Positions 42,147 through 50,505 of a DNA stretch of 64,000 nt are shown here, piece by piece. The position numbers were made by a program, and so were the translations under genes. A model generated the notes under the pieces. That model saw only the letters and a program-made list of their open reading frames with translations, was not told the origin of the DNA and searched no databases. Position 1 is the first letter of the stretch. Every line of letters begins with the position of its first letter. Source of the stretch: Brevibacillus porteri (lineage in GTDB: Bacteria; Bacillota; Bacilli; Brevibacillales; Brevibacillaceae); NCBI RefSeq assembly GCF_003013475.1, contig NZ_PXZO01000052.1, positions 1 to 64,000 of the forward strand. The letters run 5' to 3'.

Positions 42147-43012
42147 GAACCACTCGCCTCCGCTTGTCTGACGTATAAACGATTAACCTCCGCGACAACT
42201 TCCGCATTGTGGATGAGATCAGGTGTAAATTCGTGATATTCGGAGTGAACGAGATGAGCAATTCGGCTCGCGTCTGGAACATCCAGATGAAGCTCGCGAA
42301 GTCTTTCCTGATGGGAAAATACTTCACGTGGAGTACCCTCCAATACGATCTTGCCGCCCTCCATTACGATGACGCGATCTGCTTCTGCTACCTCTGACAT
42401 GTGATGGGTCACGGTGACGATCGTCATTCCTTCGCGATGCAGCTTGCGAACGACTGCTAGTATATCCTGTCTACCGTAGCTGTCCAGCATACTCGTCGCT
42501 TCGTCCATGACGAGGCATTGTGGCTTCATCGCCAATATCCCCGCAATGGCGATCCGTTGCTTTTGTCCACCAGACAAATGATGAGGCGGTCGATGGCGAA
42601 AGGCACTCATTCCTACTGCCTCTAGGGCAAAATCCACTCGTGTTTTCATCTCTTCTGCAGATGTCCCTATGTTCTCCAGTCCGAAGGCCACATCATCCTC
42701 TACAATCGTCGCGACAATCTGATTGTCCGGATGCTGAAAAACCATCCCGACACGGCTCCTCACTTCATGAATTCGCTGTTTTTCACGCGTGTTGATTCCG
42801 TTAACGATGACATCGCCATCGTTTGGAGTCAAAATTCCATTGAGATGCTTAGACAGCGTTGACTTACCGGACCCATTATGACCGATGATGGCGACATACT
42901 CTCCTGGAAACACTTCTAGGGAGACATTTTGCAGAACAGGAATTTGTTGATCTTGGTTAACCTGATAGGCAAACGAGACATTTTCTACACGAATAATCGG
43001 TTGTGGTGTCAT
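42143..43012 (-). CDS. ecfA1: ECF transporter ATPase EcfA1
   Basis: The 289-residue ATPase has Walker A GHNGSGKST, signature HLSGGQKQRIA and Walker B CLVMDEATSMLD, the EcfA1 form with ATSMLD. It is the first gene of the operon, about 55 bases downstream of a sigma-54 promoter. The ATG at 43012 follows GAGGGGAG. The open frame continues upstream through the promoter but has no ribosome site there. Confidence 0.87.
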   Translation of the reverse strand: MTPQPIIRVENVSFAYQVNQDQQIPVLQNVSLEVFPGEYVAIIGHNGSGKSTLSKHLNGILTPNDGDVIVNGINTREKQRIHEVRSRVGMVFQHPDNQIVATIVEDDVAFGLENIGTSAEEMKTRVDFALEAVGMSAFRHRPPHHLSGGQKQRIAIAGILAMKPQCLVMDEATSMLDSYGRQDILAVVRKLHREGMTIVTVTHHMSEVAEADRVIVMEGGKIVLEGTPREVFSHQERLRELHLDVPDASRIAHLVHSEYHEFTPDLIHNAEVVAEVNRLYVRQAEASGS

Positions 43013-43065
43013 GCTCTCCCCTCGCCTTTTCGTAAAAGTCGTAAGCGTTGTGTCCTCCATAAATA

Positions 43066-43081
43066 AGCAACTACCATGCCA
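43066..43081 (-). promoter_or_regulatory. Sigma-54 (RpoN) promoter of the ECF transporter-peptidase operon
   Basis: On the minus strand TGGCATGGTAGTTGCT matches the -24/-12 consensus TGGCAYG-N4-TTGCW completely. The adjacent upstream gene encodes a sigma-54 activator. Confidence 0.85.
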
Positions 43082-43132
43082 AATGAATATGTTTTTAATT
43101 TTCTGTAAATTAAACAAATAACGGAGCCACTC

Positions 43133-43169
43133 TGTTGCAAACATGCATCGCTGATGTTGCAATTGCATC
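43133..43169 (-). promoter_or_regulatory. Upstream activator sites for the sigma-54 regulator
   Basis: The plus strand reads TGTTGCAA-aca-TGCATC (43133-43149), and again TGTTGCAA followed directly by TTGCATC (43155-43169). These two closely similar repeats begin 22 bases apart and lie 52-100 bases upstream of the promoter, the distance usual for activator binding. They fill the gap between the regulator stop and the promoter. Confidence 0.6.
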
Positions 43170-43174
43170 AATTT

Positions 43175-44473
43175 CTACAATCTTTCGTAGCGCTTCATTT
43201 TTCTCCACAGCGTAGACCGATCCATTCCCAAAATTTTCGCCGCTTCTCCCTTGTTTCCCTTCGTCTCCGCCAAAACCTTTCGGATGACTTCTGCTTCTCT
43301 CTCTTCTTGATCTCGGTAAGATTGCCGCTGATACAGCTTCTTGGCAAAAAAAGCAGTGTCCTCCTTGCCAAGCGCGTCATTCTTACAGAGCAAGACCATT
43401 CTTTCCACCACGTTGCGCAGCTCTCGTACGTTACCTGGCCAGTCGTATTGTTTGAGAACGCGGAAAACGGCCTCTTCTACTTTCAGATGCCTTTTATTTT
43501 CCCGTTCCTTGATCTCTCCAATGATCGATGCCACCAATAGCGGAATATCTTCAATTCGCTCTCGTAAAGCAGGCAGCTCTAACGTCAGCACATTCAATCG
43601 GAAGTACAAGTCTGAGCGAAACTCCTTTTCCTCTACCAGTCGTTCCAAATCCCGATTCGTTGCCGCGATAATTCTCACATCGACAGGGACGATGCGCTCT
43701 CCGCTGATTCTGCGGACTTTTTTCTCCTGCAAGATACGCAAGAGCAACGCTTGGATCGGGATCGACATCTCTCCGATTTCATCGAGGAACAGCGTGCCTC
43801 CGTGTGCCAATTCAAACAGCCCAGGCTTTCCACCTTTTCGCGCGCCAGTAAAAGCGCCCTCCTCGTATCCGAACAACTCGCTCTCCAATAAATTGCCGGG
43901 GAGCGCCGCACAGTTAACCGGGATGAAGGGCCCGGTTGCACGCTGGCTGCTCAAATGAATTCCTTGGGCAAACAACTCCTTGCCAGTTCCAGTCTCCCCC
44001 TGAATGAGAACCGTCGCATCTGTCCGTGCAAATGTTTCCGCCCATACCTTCGCTTCGCGGATCGCAGATGATTCTCCCACAATATCCTCCAGGCGGAATT
44101 TGGCTTCCAAGCCACTCTCCATGCTCTGCTTGCGAATGCGCATCTCCATTTTTTGAATGTCGGTGATCTCTTTAAAAGTGGACACCGCTCCCACGATTTC
44201 ACCCTTTACGACAATCGGCAAACGGTTGATGATAATTTGCCGATTCAGGATCGTCGCGATATCCCCTCGCTCTTTTTTTCCCGTTGCCAAAATTCTCAAC
44301 ATATCTGAATTGGGAATATAACGGGTAATTTTTTGTCCCACGATATTGCCTGGCAGACCGAGTATTTCCATCGCGTTTTTATTGACCCCGATAATAATAG
44401 AATCCCGATCGACCGCGATGATGCCGTCATGGGAAGCATCCAGAATCGCCTGCATGTGGATGTCATGGATCAT
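43175..44473 (-). CDS. Sigma-54-dependent activator: PAS-AAA+-Fis
   Basis: The 432-residue regulator has a PAS sensor (about residues 5-115), an AAA+ domain (about 130-365) and a Fis-type helix-turn-helix (about 395-430: [19 protein letters not shown]). The AAA+ domain carries Walker A GETGTGKE, the sigma-54 contact loop GAFTGA, and Walker [11 protein letters not shown]. It should bind the repeats at 43133-43169 and open the sigma-54 promoter of the transporter operon in response to a ligand or signal read by PAS. Its ATG overlaps the stop of the small membrane protein gene upstream. Confidence 0.9.
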   Translation of the reverse strand: MIHDIHMQAILDASHDGIIAVDRDSIIIGVNKNAMEILGLPGNIVGQKITRYIPNSDMLRILATGKKERGDIATILNRQIIINRLPIVVKGEIVGAVSTFKEITDIQKMEMRIRKQSMESGLEAKFRLEDIVGESSAIREAKVWAETFARTDATVLIQGETGTGKELFAQGIHLSSQRATGPFIPVNCAALPGNLLESELFGYEEGAFTGARKGGKPGLFELAHGGTLFLDEIGEMSIPIQALLLRILQEKKVRRISGERIVPVDVRIIAATNRDLERLVEEKEFRSDLYFRLNVLTLELPALRERIEDIPLLVASIIGEIKERENKRHLKVEEAVFRVLKQYDWPGNVRELRNVVERMVLLCKNDALGKEDTAFFAKKLYQRQSYRDQEEREAEVIRKVLAETKGNKGEAAKILGMDRSTLWRKMKRYERL

Positions 44474-44712
44474 TTGCCTGGCTCTCCTTCCTCGGCATTC
44501 TCAAGCATGACTGCTACTTCTGGTGCTGGCCTTCTTGCCCGACGCTTTTTTCGTTTCTTTTTCCGTAAAATGAAAATGGACAGGAGCATCAGCGCGAGGA
44601 TGGCGAGCTCGATTGGTTGTGCCAGCTTGGCAGAAGTCCAGCCACTCATGCCCAGCAAGTGAAAGATGACGGCTATGTAAAGGAAGATCGATGCTAGATT
44701 TTGAGCATTCAC
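44470..44712 (-). CDS. Small membrane protein (80 aa), unknown
   Basis: The product has two hydrophobic segments (about residues 5-25 and 31-50), followed by a strongly basic stretch ([14 protein letters not shown]) and an acidic tail. I do not recognise it. It is translationally coupled to the sigma-54 activator, with stop and start overlapping by four bases, so it may influence the activator or its signal. GAGGTGAAACAG precedes the GTG at 44712; another GTG three codons earlier is possible. Confidence 0.6.
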   Translation of the reverse strand: MNAQNLASIFLYIAVIFHLLGMSGWTSAKLAQPIELAILALMLLSIFILRKKKRKKRRARRPAPEVAVMLENAEEGEPGK

Positions 44713-44736
44713 CTGTTTCACCTCTGTATTTTCTCG

Positions 44737-45072
44737 TTAGTGAAAGAATGCGGCAATCACTTTATCGTTGATCCCACTCTTGGAGTAATAATGAACCGGC
44801 TTTCCTTGTTCTTTTGCATACGCAATTTCCTTGCTTGTACTGCTTCCGATATAGCCCTCTACATCGATGACAAAAATCTCGTCGGACAAATCAATTTTTC
44901 GAAAGTGAATGTCAGTGAGTAGATCTGCTTGCTCCTGTGATATCTCAAAGCCCTCGCTCTGTTCAAAAAAAGCTACGCTCATCACGATGTTTCCTTGGAG
45001 AGTCAAATACGTATTCGCCTGCTCAAATTCTTTTTTGAATTTGGTAGACCCGCATAGCGTGATGATTTTCAT
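44737..45072 (-). CDS. Nucleoside 2-deoxyribosyltransferase-like protein
   Basis: The 111-residue protein has the beginning ITLCGSTKF and the later strand-turn VIDVEGYIGSSTSKEIAYAKEQGKPV, which define the nucleoside 2-deoxyribosyltransferase/DUF4406-like Rossmann fold. The acidic catalytic residue usually lies in the GxxxSxG-like loop; GSSTSKE fits. Whether it swaps bases on deoxynucleosides or binds nucleotides is not known for this small form. AGAGGGA precedes the ATG at 45072. Confidence 0.65.
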   Translation of the reverse strand: MKIITLCGSTKFKKEFEQANTYLTLQGNIVMSVAFFEQSEGFEISQEQADLLTDIHFRKIDLSDEIFVIDVEGYIGSSTSKEIAYAKEQGKPVHYYSKSGINDKVIAAFFH

Positions 45073-45134
45073 TTTGAATCCCTCTTCCTACGGCATGCAT
45101 TTTTCGTAATAATCTGACTGGTCTACTACGAAAA

Positions 45135-45172
45135 ACTCCCATGGAGCCGTGAACATAGCTCCACAGGAGAGT
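45135..45172 (-). terminator. Terminator after the nitrilase-GNAT cluster
   Basis: ACTCCCATGGAGC pairs with GCTCCACAGGAGAGT (imperfect), followed by TTTTTCG on the minus strand. Confidence 0.7.
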
Positions 45173-45192
45173 TGGTTCTTGTTGTCTTGCGA

Positions 45193-45864
45193 TTAGATAG
45201 GAAGCAGTTCTACAGTTTCTTTACTCTCCAAGTCTTTCACCATGTCGAGCCATGCTTGTGGCTTTTGTGGAAGCACGGCGTAATAACGCTTCAAGAACGT
45301 GACGATCAGATCCGCTTCGAGGGTTGTTTGCTCTTCGTTTGTCGGCATGAAGCCCAGATCAAGTCCAGATACCGCTTCCCCGTCATTTTGCCAGGACGGA
45401 TGTACATAGGTAAAGCTCGTACGTTTGTAGCCGAGATGAGAGAGCACTTCACGGCGTACAAATGGGTCCATTGGCTTGATCCCGCCAAAGTTGTGTTCTT
45501 CCACACGGTACGGGTCGTAGATTTCTGCAAACATCCCGTACAGCTCCTTGCCGTTTTCAGCAGCCAGAGCGAGCAGGTCTTTTTGACGCTCTCTGGCGAG
45601 GAATCGGCCCACTCCGAGACCTTCTTGACCAATGATCGTGAAGTCTGTCATGGCTACGTTCATGTCTGTGTAATAACGGTATTCGGTAGCGCCCACAACT
45701 TCTCCTTCGTGTACAGCTACAAATACACGAATACCCGGATCTTCCAGCGGTTCTTTCCACAGATCGTACTCCAATACTTCCTCAGGCGGGAAAACCTCTT
45801 GCATCAAACGGTGCATCTTCGCAAACAGCGGATTGTCAATATGTTGAATACGTACGAATTCCAT
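45193..45864 (-). CDS. GNAT-like acetyltransferase
   Basis: The 223-residue protein reads as a divergent GNAT: a central strand with GEVVGATEYRYY and DFTIIGQEGLGVGRFLA, the acetyl-CoA-binding turn, is followed by a long helix of Arg, Gln and Lys. The acyl acceptor is unknown. It is the third gene of a nitrilase-GNAT-GNAT cluster read on the minus strand. GAGGGG precedes the ATG at 45864, nine bases away. A terminator follows. Confidence 0.65.
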   Translation of the reverse strand: MEFVRIQHIDNPLFAKMHRLMQEVFPPEEVLEYDLWKEPLEDPGIRVFVAVHEGEVVGATEYRYYTDMNVAMTDFTIIGQEGLGVGRFLARERQKDLLALAAENGKELYGMFAEIYDPYRVEEHNFGGIKPMDPFVRREVLSHLGYKRTSFTYVHPSWQNDGEAVSGLDLGFMPTNEEQTTLEADLIVTFLKRYYAVLPQKPQAWLDMVKDLESKETVELLPI

Positions 45865-45905
45865 CAGTCATATCCCCTCTTGATCGATTATGTCGGATAA
45901 ACGCC

Positions 45906-46577
45906 CTACAGATGCTGCTGAAATGGATTTTTCCATTCCATGAGTGTCGCGTAGTTGCGAGATTCCTCATCTTCCAAATAATTCGCCACGACCTGAACAG
46001 GCGTACGACCGCAGCGCATGAGAAATGTAATCACCGGGTCTCTTACTTCCCCTGTCAGAACACGCTCCAAATACTGCTCAGGTGTCCATTGGTCTGCATA
46101 ACGTCCATATCCTGGCATGCGACCTCCGCCGAGCAATCTGCGCAGTCCTTTTTGTACCACCAGCTCATACATCGCTTGCATCATCTGTTGACCCAATCCC
46201 AGCTTGCGGAAGCTCGGACGAATGCAAATGTCTACGATGTACAGGGTGTCCCCTTGCGGATCGTGATTACGGATATAACCGCTATCCGTGACATCCTCCC
46301 ACTTATGCTCGGGGTGAGCCGGATCAAACCTCACGAGCAACCCTGTCATCGAACCCGCCAAAACCCCGTCCACTTCTACACAAATGGCACCTTCTGGAAA
46401 CAGCGTAATATGGTTCATCAGCTGCTCCTGGTTCCACCATAACTCAGACGGGAACGGCGGGGGAAAGCTCTCCGCCTGGATTTGGATCAATTCGAAGAAG
46501 TCTGCATGATTGTAGTTGCGTATGACGGCTTTGCGTGGCTTGTTCCCTTCAAATACATACAGCTCTTTTCTGTACAT
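45906..46577 (-). CDS. GNAT acetyltransferase partner of the nitrilase
   Basis: The 223-residue protein is a GNAT enzyme, with acetyl-CoA motif DICIRPSFRKLGLGQQMMQAMYEL and a C-terminal domain ending in EEESRNYATLMEWKNPF-like residues. In B. subtilis YhcX and relatives this domain is fused to a carbon-nitrogen hydrolase; here the two parts are neighbouring genes. GGAGG lies six bases before the ATG at 46577. The substrate is unknown. Confidence 0.75.
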   Translation of the reverse strand: MYRKELYVFEGNKPRKAVIRNYNHADFFELIQIQAESFPPPFPSELWWNQEQLMNHITLFPEGAICVEVDGVLAGSMTGLLVRFDPAHPEHKWEDVTDSGYIRNHDPQGDTLYIVDICIRPSFRKLGLGQQMMQAMYELVVQKGLRRLLGGGRMPGYGRYADQWTPEQYLERVLTGEVRDPVITFLMRCGRTPVQVVANYLEDEESRNYATLMEWKNPFQQHL

Positions 46578-46614
46578 ATTCATCCTCCTGCTGTCCTGAT
46601 CACGATGGAATGCT

Positions 46615-47472
46615 TTACTTCCAGTCTGTATACAAATCGGTGCGGCGGTCGCGCCACGTTGTGACGGATCCTTTTTCCCGCACGTCGTATAGCAATTGGA
46701 TATCCAGGTCAGCGGTTACCATCATGTCGTGGTTGATTTCCCCTTCAGCAAGAATGCCTCGCGGAGGGAACGGAACATCGTTTGGCGTCAAGATCGCCGC
46801 TTGTCCAAAGTTTGCTCGCATGAAATCAACTGTCGGCAGCGAGCCTACGGTTCCAGTCAGTACGACATACACCTGGTTTTCAATCGTCCGGGCATGACTG
46901 GTATAACGTACGCGGTGGAAAGCGTGGCGATCATCCGTGCAGGATGGGCAGAAAATGACGTCTGCGCCCCGTGCTTTGGCGATGCGCACCCACTCAGGGA
47001 ACTCGATGTCGTAGCAAATAATCATCGCGACTTTCCCTTTGTCGGTCTCAAAGATTTGCAACGAGTCGCCAGCCCCCATGTTCCAGCCTTTTACTTCCCA
47101 TGGCGTGATATGGATTTTTTTCTGCTGCCCTACACGTCCATCCGGGTAAAACAGAAAAGCCGTATTGTAAAGCTTGCCGTTTTCCTCGATGATGTGCGTT
47201 CCACCAATCAGATACATCTCGTATTTGGCAGCGAGGGAACGAAACAGCTCGACATATCGGTCCGTGAATGATGGCAATGCCGTAATCGGCAGCGCATTGC
47301 CCTGCTCGTCTCCAATCGACATGAGTTGAGTCGTAAACAGCTCCGGGAAAAGGAGAAATTCTGTGTCGTACTCTTGTGCGTTTTTCACGTAGTGCTCAAC
47401 TTGATTGGCAAAGTCTTCAAAGCTATGTATGGTATGCAGATGATACTGCACAGCGGAAACACGCATTTTCAT
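46615..47472 (-). CDS. Carbon-nitrogen hydrolase (nitrilase superfamily)
   Basis: The 285-residue protein carries the Glu-Lys-Cys triad of the nitrilase superfamily: Glu in FLLFPELFT, Lys in GQQKKIHITPWE, and Cys in IICYDIEFPEW. It hydrolyses a nitrile, amide or carbamoyl bond. It is the first gene of the cluster with two GNAT genes. Fused nitrilase-GNAT proteins elsewhere suggest the products act on the same metabolite. AGGAAGAA precedes the ATG at 47472. Confidence 0.83.
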   Translation of the reverse strand: MKMRVSAVQYHLHTIHSFEDFANQVEHYVKNAQEYDTEFLLFPELFTTQLMSIGDEQGNALPITALPSFTDRYVELFRSLAAKYEMYLIGGTHIIEENGKLYNTAFLFYPDGRVGQQKKIHITPWEVKGWNMGAGDSLQIFETDKGKVAMIICYDIEFPEWVRIAKARGADVIFCPSCTDDRHAFHRVRYTSHARTIENQVYVVLTGTVGSLPTVDFMRANFGQAAILTPNDVPFPPRGILAEGEINHDMMVTADLDIQLLYDVREKGSVTTWRDRRTDLYTDWK

Positions 47473-47564
47473 GCCATTCTTCCTTCCTCAAACGTGATAA
47501 GAACCTCTCAGACTAAAATATATCAAAAACAGTCTGTAAAGTCTCGCCATTGACTGTATGAAAA

Positions 47565-47592
47565 AGTCGCCTATCCACTTAGACGGGCGACT
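47565..47592 (-). terminator. Terminator of the PucR-linked operon
   Basis: AGTCGCC and GGCGACT pair, followed by TTTTTC on the minus strand, eight bases past the stop of the M20-type amidohydrolase. Confidence 0.75.
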
Positions 47593-47599
47593 CTCTCCC

Positions 47600-48859
47600 T
47601 TATTGGTTGCTACTCATCCGCAATACGGTTTTGTAGAGCAGCTCTGTTCCCAGTGCCACGTCTTCATAGGCTGCGTATTCTTGCGGATTATGACTGATAC
47701 CGTCCTTACAGCGGACAAAAATCATCCCGTAATCACAAACGTAGGAGAGCGCCAAAGCGTCATGGAAAGGACCGCTCATCAGTTCGCGCACAGAAGCACC
47801 GAGCTTGCTGCTCTCCTCATGCATGATTGCCTTTATCCAGTCTGCACAATAACGCGGGTCACTATTCGTATCTTCGGTGATCGTAAATTGCAATCCACCT
47901 TCTACAGCGGCTAGCTCAATCGCCTCGCGCAATGCTTGTTCACGCTCGTCACGACGCTGCAAATCGATATCCCGCAAATCAATCGAAAAACGTACCCGCT
48001 CTGGAATGATGTTGCGCGAATCCGGGAAAACCTCCAAGTGACCGACTGTCCCGACTGTTGGCGCTTGTGGATCGAGCTTTGCCAGCTCGTTCACAGCCAA
48101 AATTACTTTTGCTGCTCCGACAAGTGCATCCTTTCTCATCGGCATCGGTACAGAACCAGCGTGCCCGGCAAAACCAGTCAGCTCGACCGTCCACCACAAA
48201 GGCCCTGATATCGCAGACACGATTCCAATCGCTTCTTTCGCATCATCGAGAATCGGCCCCTGCTCAATATGCAGCTCCAGATAAGCACCGATGCTGCCTT
48301 TTGTATAAATAGACGCTTCTAGGCGATCAGGGTCGCATCCAAAATCAACGAGTGCCTGCCTGCGTGTGATCCCGTTTTTGTCCGTCCGCTCCAAGTCCGT
48401 CGGGTCCAGCATGCCGAGAATGCCTTTGGAACCAAACAGTCCTTTTTGAAACCGGCATCCTTCTTCGTCACAAAACGCAATGATTTCAATCGACTGTGCA
48501 GGCATGACCCCTTGTTCACTCAACGTCTGGACAACCTCCAGCCCGCCCAATACCCCGATCACACCATCGTACTGACCACCGTATGGCTGCGAATCGATAT
48601 GCGAGCCAATCATCAAGATCGGGGCTTGATCATCCTTCCCCGTCATCCGACCAATCAAATTGCCGAAGTCATCGATCCGCGTCTGAAGACCAGCTTCTTC
48701 CATCCAGCTACGCACCAGCTCTACGCCTGCCCGGTCTTCAGCAGACAAAGCGAGTCGACATACACCCGTTTCCCCTATTTTCCCGATTTGCGCCAATTGC
48801 TCGATTCGTTTTTGCAGTCGTTCTTCATTGATCGCTAGCTTTCTCGCTTTTACGTTCAT
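47600..48859 (-). CDS. M20-type Zn amidohydrolase (allantoate amidohydrolase / N-carbamoylase family)
   Basis: The 419-residue enzyme belongs to the AllC/AmaB/HyuC group. It has the metal-site residues in IGSHIDSQPYGGQYDGVIG and FCDEEGCRF, LELHIEQGP, and GFAGHAGSVPM in the dimer domain, and DALALSY near the C terminus. Members hydrolyse allantoate, ureidoglycine-type ureides or N-carbamoyl amino acids. PucR-type regulation favours a purine-degradation or ureide substrate. Its ATG overlaps the previous stop by four bases. Confidence 0.83.
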   Translation of the reverse strand: MNVKARKLAINEERLQKRIEQLAQIGKIGETGVCRLALSAEDRAGVELVRSWMEEAGLQTRIDDFGNLIGRMTGKDDQAPILMIGSHIDSQPYGGQYDGVIGVLGGLEVVQTLSEQGVMPAQSIEIIAFCDEEGCRFQKGLFGSKGILGMLDPTDLERTDKNGITRRQALVDFGCDPDRLEASIYTKGSIGAYLELHIEQGPILDDAKEAIGIVSAISGPLWWTVELTGFAGHAGSVPMPMRKDALVGAAKVILAVNELAKLDPQAPTVGTVGHLEVFPDSRNIIPERVRFSIDLRDIDLQRRDEREQALREAIELAAVEGGLQFTITEDTNSDPRYCADWIKAIMHEESSKLGASVRELMSGPFHDALALSYVCDYGMIFVRCKDGISHNPQEYAAYEDVALGTELLYKTVLRMSSNQ

Positions 48860-50478
48860 GCTTGTAAAACCTCCTCATCTTGGCGTTGATAGACGAACTC
48901 CCCATCGATCATCGTTTTGTCTACGCGCAGCTCTTTGATACGATCTGCCCGCGTTGCCAAAATATCGCCGTCCAGCACCACGAGATCAGCCAGCTTCCCG
49001 ACTTCAATACTCCCTTTGATCCCCTCCTCAAAACTGGCGTACGCTCCGTTCCAAGTAAACATGCGAATCGCCTCCATGATGCTGACCCTTTGATTTCCCC
49101 CCACATCCTGACCTGTTTTACTCAACCGATTAACGGCAGTATGAATCCCAATCAGCGGGTTGAAATCAGTCACGGGACTATCCGACGCTCCTGCCGTAAC
49201 GATCCCCGCGTCGAACTGATCCCTCGCCGGAAACATATGTCGGACACGCTCTCCGATGTTGGTCACATACGAATCACCGTAATCGTAGATAAAAGCAGGA
49301 TTTGGGATGGGTACGACGCCTAGCCGAGCCATTCTTGCCAGCAGATCAGGCGCAGATACACCCGCATGTTCAATTCGATGTCGGTGGTTCTCGCGCGGAT
49401 GCGCTTCTAGTGCCGTTTCAAAGCATGTCAGCAGCATGTCAATCGCTCGATCTCCCTGGGCATGAGCGGTAATTTGAAAACCTTTTGCATGTGCCTCTCC
49501 CAAAATGGTATTCAACTCGTCCTGTTCATAGTAGAGAATTCCATAATCATCTGGTCGGCTGGTGAACGGTTCACGCATGGCCATCGTGGGCGCAATGCTT
49601 GCCCCATCTGTAAAAACTTTCGCGGGTCCGATACGGAACCGAGCATTCCCCGTACCCGTTACCATCCCTGCATCGACCATCTTTCGGACAAAATCATCGG
49701 ATTGATTCAGCGCACAAACCATTGCGTAGATGCGAACTTTCACGTCACCTTTCTGTACCGCTTTTTGCATCGCCCGATAGTTCTCTGGACCGTATCCTCC
49801 CGCATCGTGGATGCTCGTAATCCCCGCAGCAACAAAGTCTTTCGAAGCTAATCGCAAACCTTCGATATACTCTACTTCTGTAAAAGCCGCTTTTTCAAAT
49901 AGGTTCATATGTGCCGTTTCGATGAGGAATCCCGTTAGCTCACCATCTGCATCACGATCAATACGTCCACCTTGGGGATCGGCTGTCTCTCTGTCGTAAC
50001 CCGCTATGGCAAGCGCTCTGCTGTTTACGACTGAGTGATGAGCGCACGTCCTCATGACAAAAACAGGATGCGCTGTCGTCACTTCATCCAGCTCGGCGAT
50101 TGTCGGATAGCGTTGCTCGATCATGAGATTTTCATCGAAACCACATGCCCTCACCCATTCTCCTGCTGGTGTTTTTGCCGCTTGTTCTTTCAGTGCGGTG
50201 AGCAGATCATCAATCGACCTGATCCCTCTCGCTTTGCAATCGACTCCCAGTTTGTTCGTACCGTAAATCGTAATATGCAGATGGGCATCGATGAAGCCGG
50301 GCAATAGACTCTTCCCTTGTAAATCAATAACGTTTGTATGTGATTGAATCAACTGTTTCACATCTTCACTAGACCCGACAGCAAGAATGCGATTCCCTCT
50401 GACTGCCACTGCTTCTGCCACCCGATTCTCATGATCTACCGTGATCACCTGTCCATTGAGAAAAACCATATCTGCCAT
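48856..50478 (-). CDS. YtcJ-like metal-dependent amidohydrolase
   Basis: The 540-residue protein is an amidohydrolase-superfamily enzyme: the first metal motif PGFIDAHLHIT, a later HAQGDRAID, HRIEHAG and ASDSPV. This order and length match the YtcJ group, whose members act on amides, hydantoins or N-acyl compounds. With the M20 hydrolase and symporter beside it, it probably opens or deacylates the imported compound. AAAGGGGGC precedes the ATG at 50478. Confidence 0.8.
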   Translation of the reverse strand: MADMVFLNGQVITVDHENRVAEAVAVRGNRILAVGSSEDVKQLIQSHTNVIDLQGKSLLPGFIDAHLHITIYGTNKLGVDCKARGIRSIDDLLTALKEQAAKTPAGEWVRACGFDENLMIEQRYPTIAELDEVTTAHPVFVMRTCAHHSVVNSRALAIAGYDRETADPQGGRIDRDADGELTGFLIETAHMNLFEKAAFTEVEYIEGLRLASKDFVAAGITSIHDAGGYGPENYRAMQKAVQKGDVKVRIYAMVCALNQSDDFVRKMVDAGMVTGTGNARFRIGPAKVFTDGASIAPTMAMREPFTSRPDDYGILYYEQDELNTILGEAHAKGFQITAHAQGDRAIDMLLTCFETALEAHPRENHRHRIEHAGVSAPDLLARMARLGVVPIPNPAFIYDYGDSYVTNIGERVRHMFPARDQFDAGIVTAGASDSPVTDFNPLIGIHTAVNRLSKTGQDVGGNQRVSIMEAIRMFTWNGAYASFEEGIKGSIEVGKLADLVVLDGDILATRADRIKELRVDKTMIDGEFVYQRQDEEVLQA

Positions 50479-50505
50479 ATAACTGCCCCCTTTAGGAAAT
50501 GAGTA

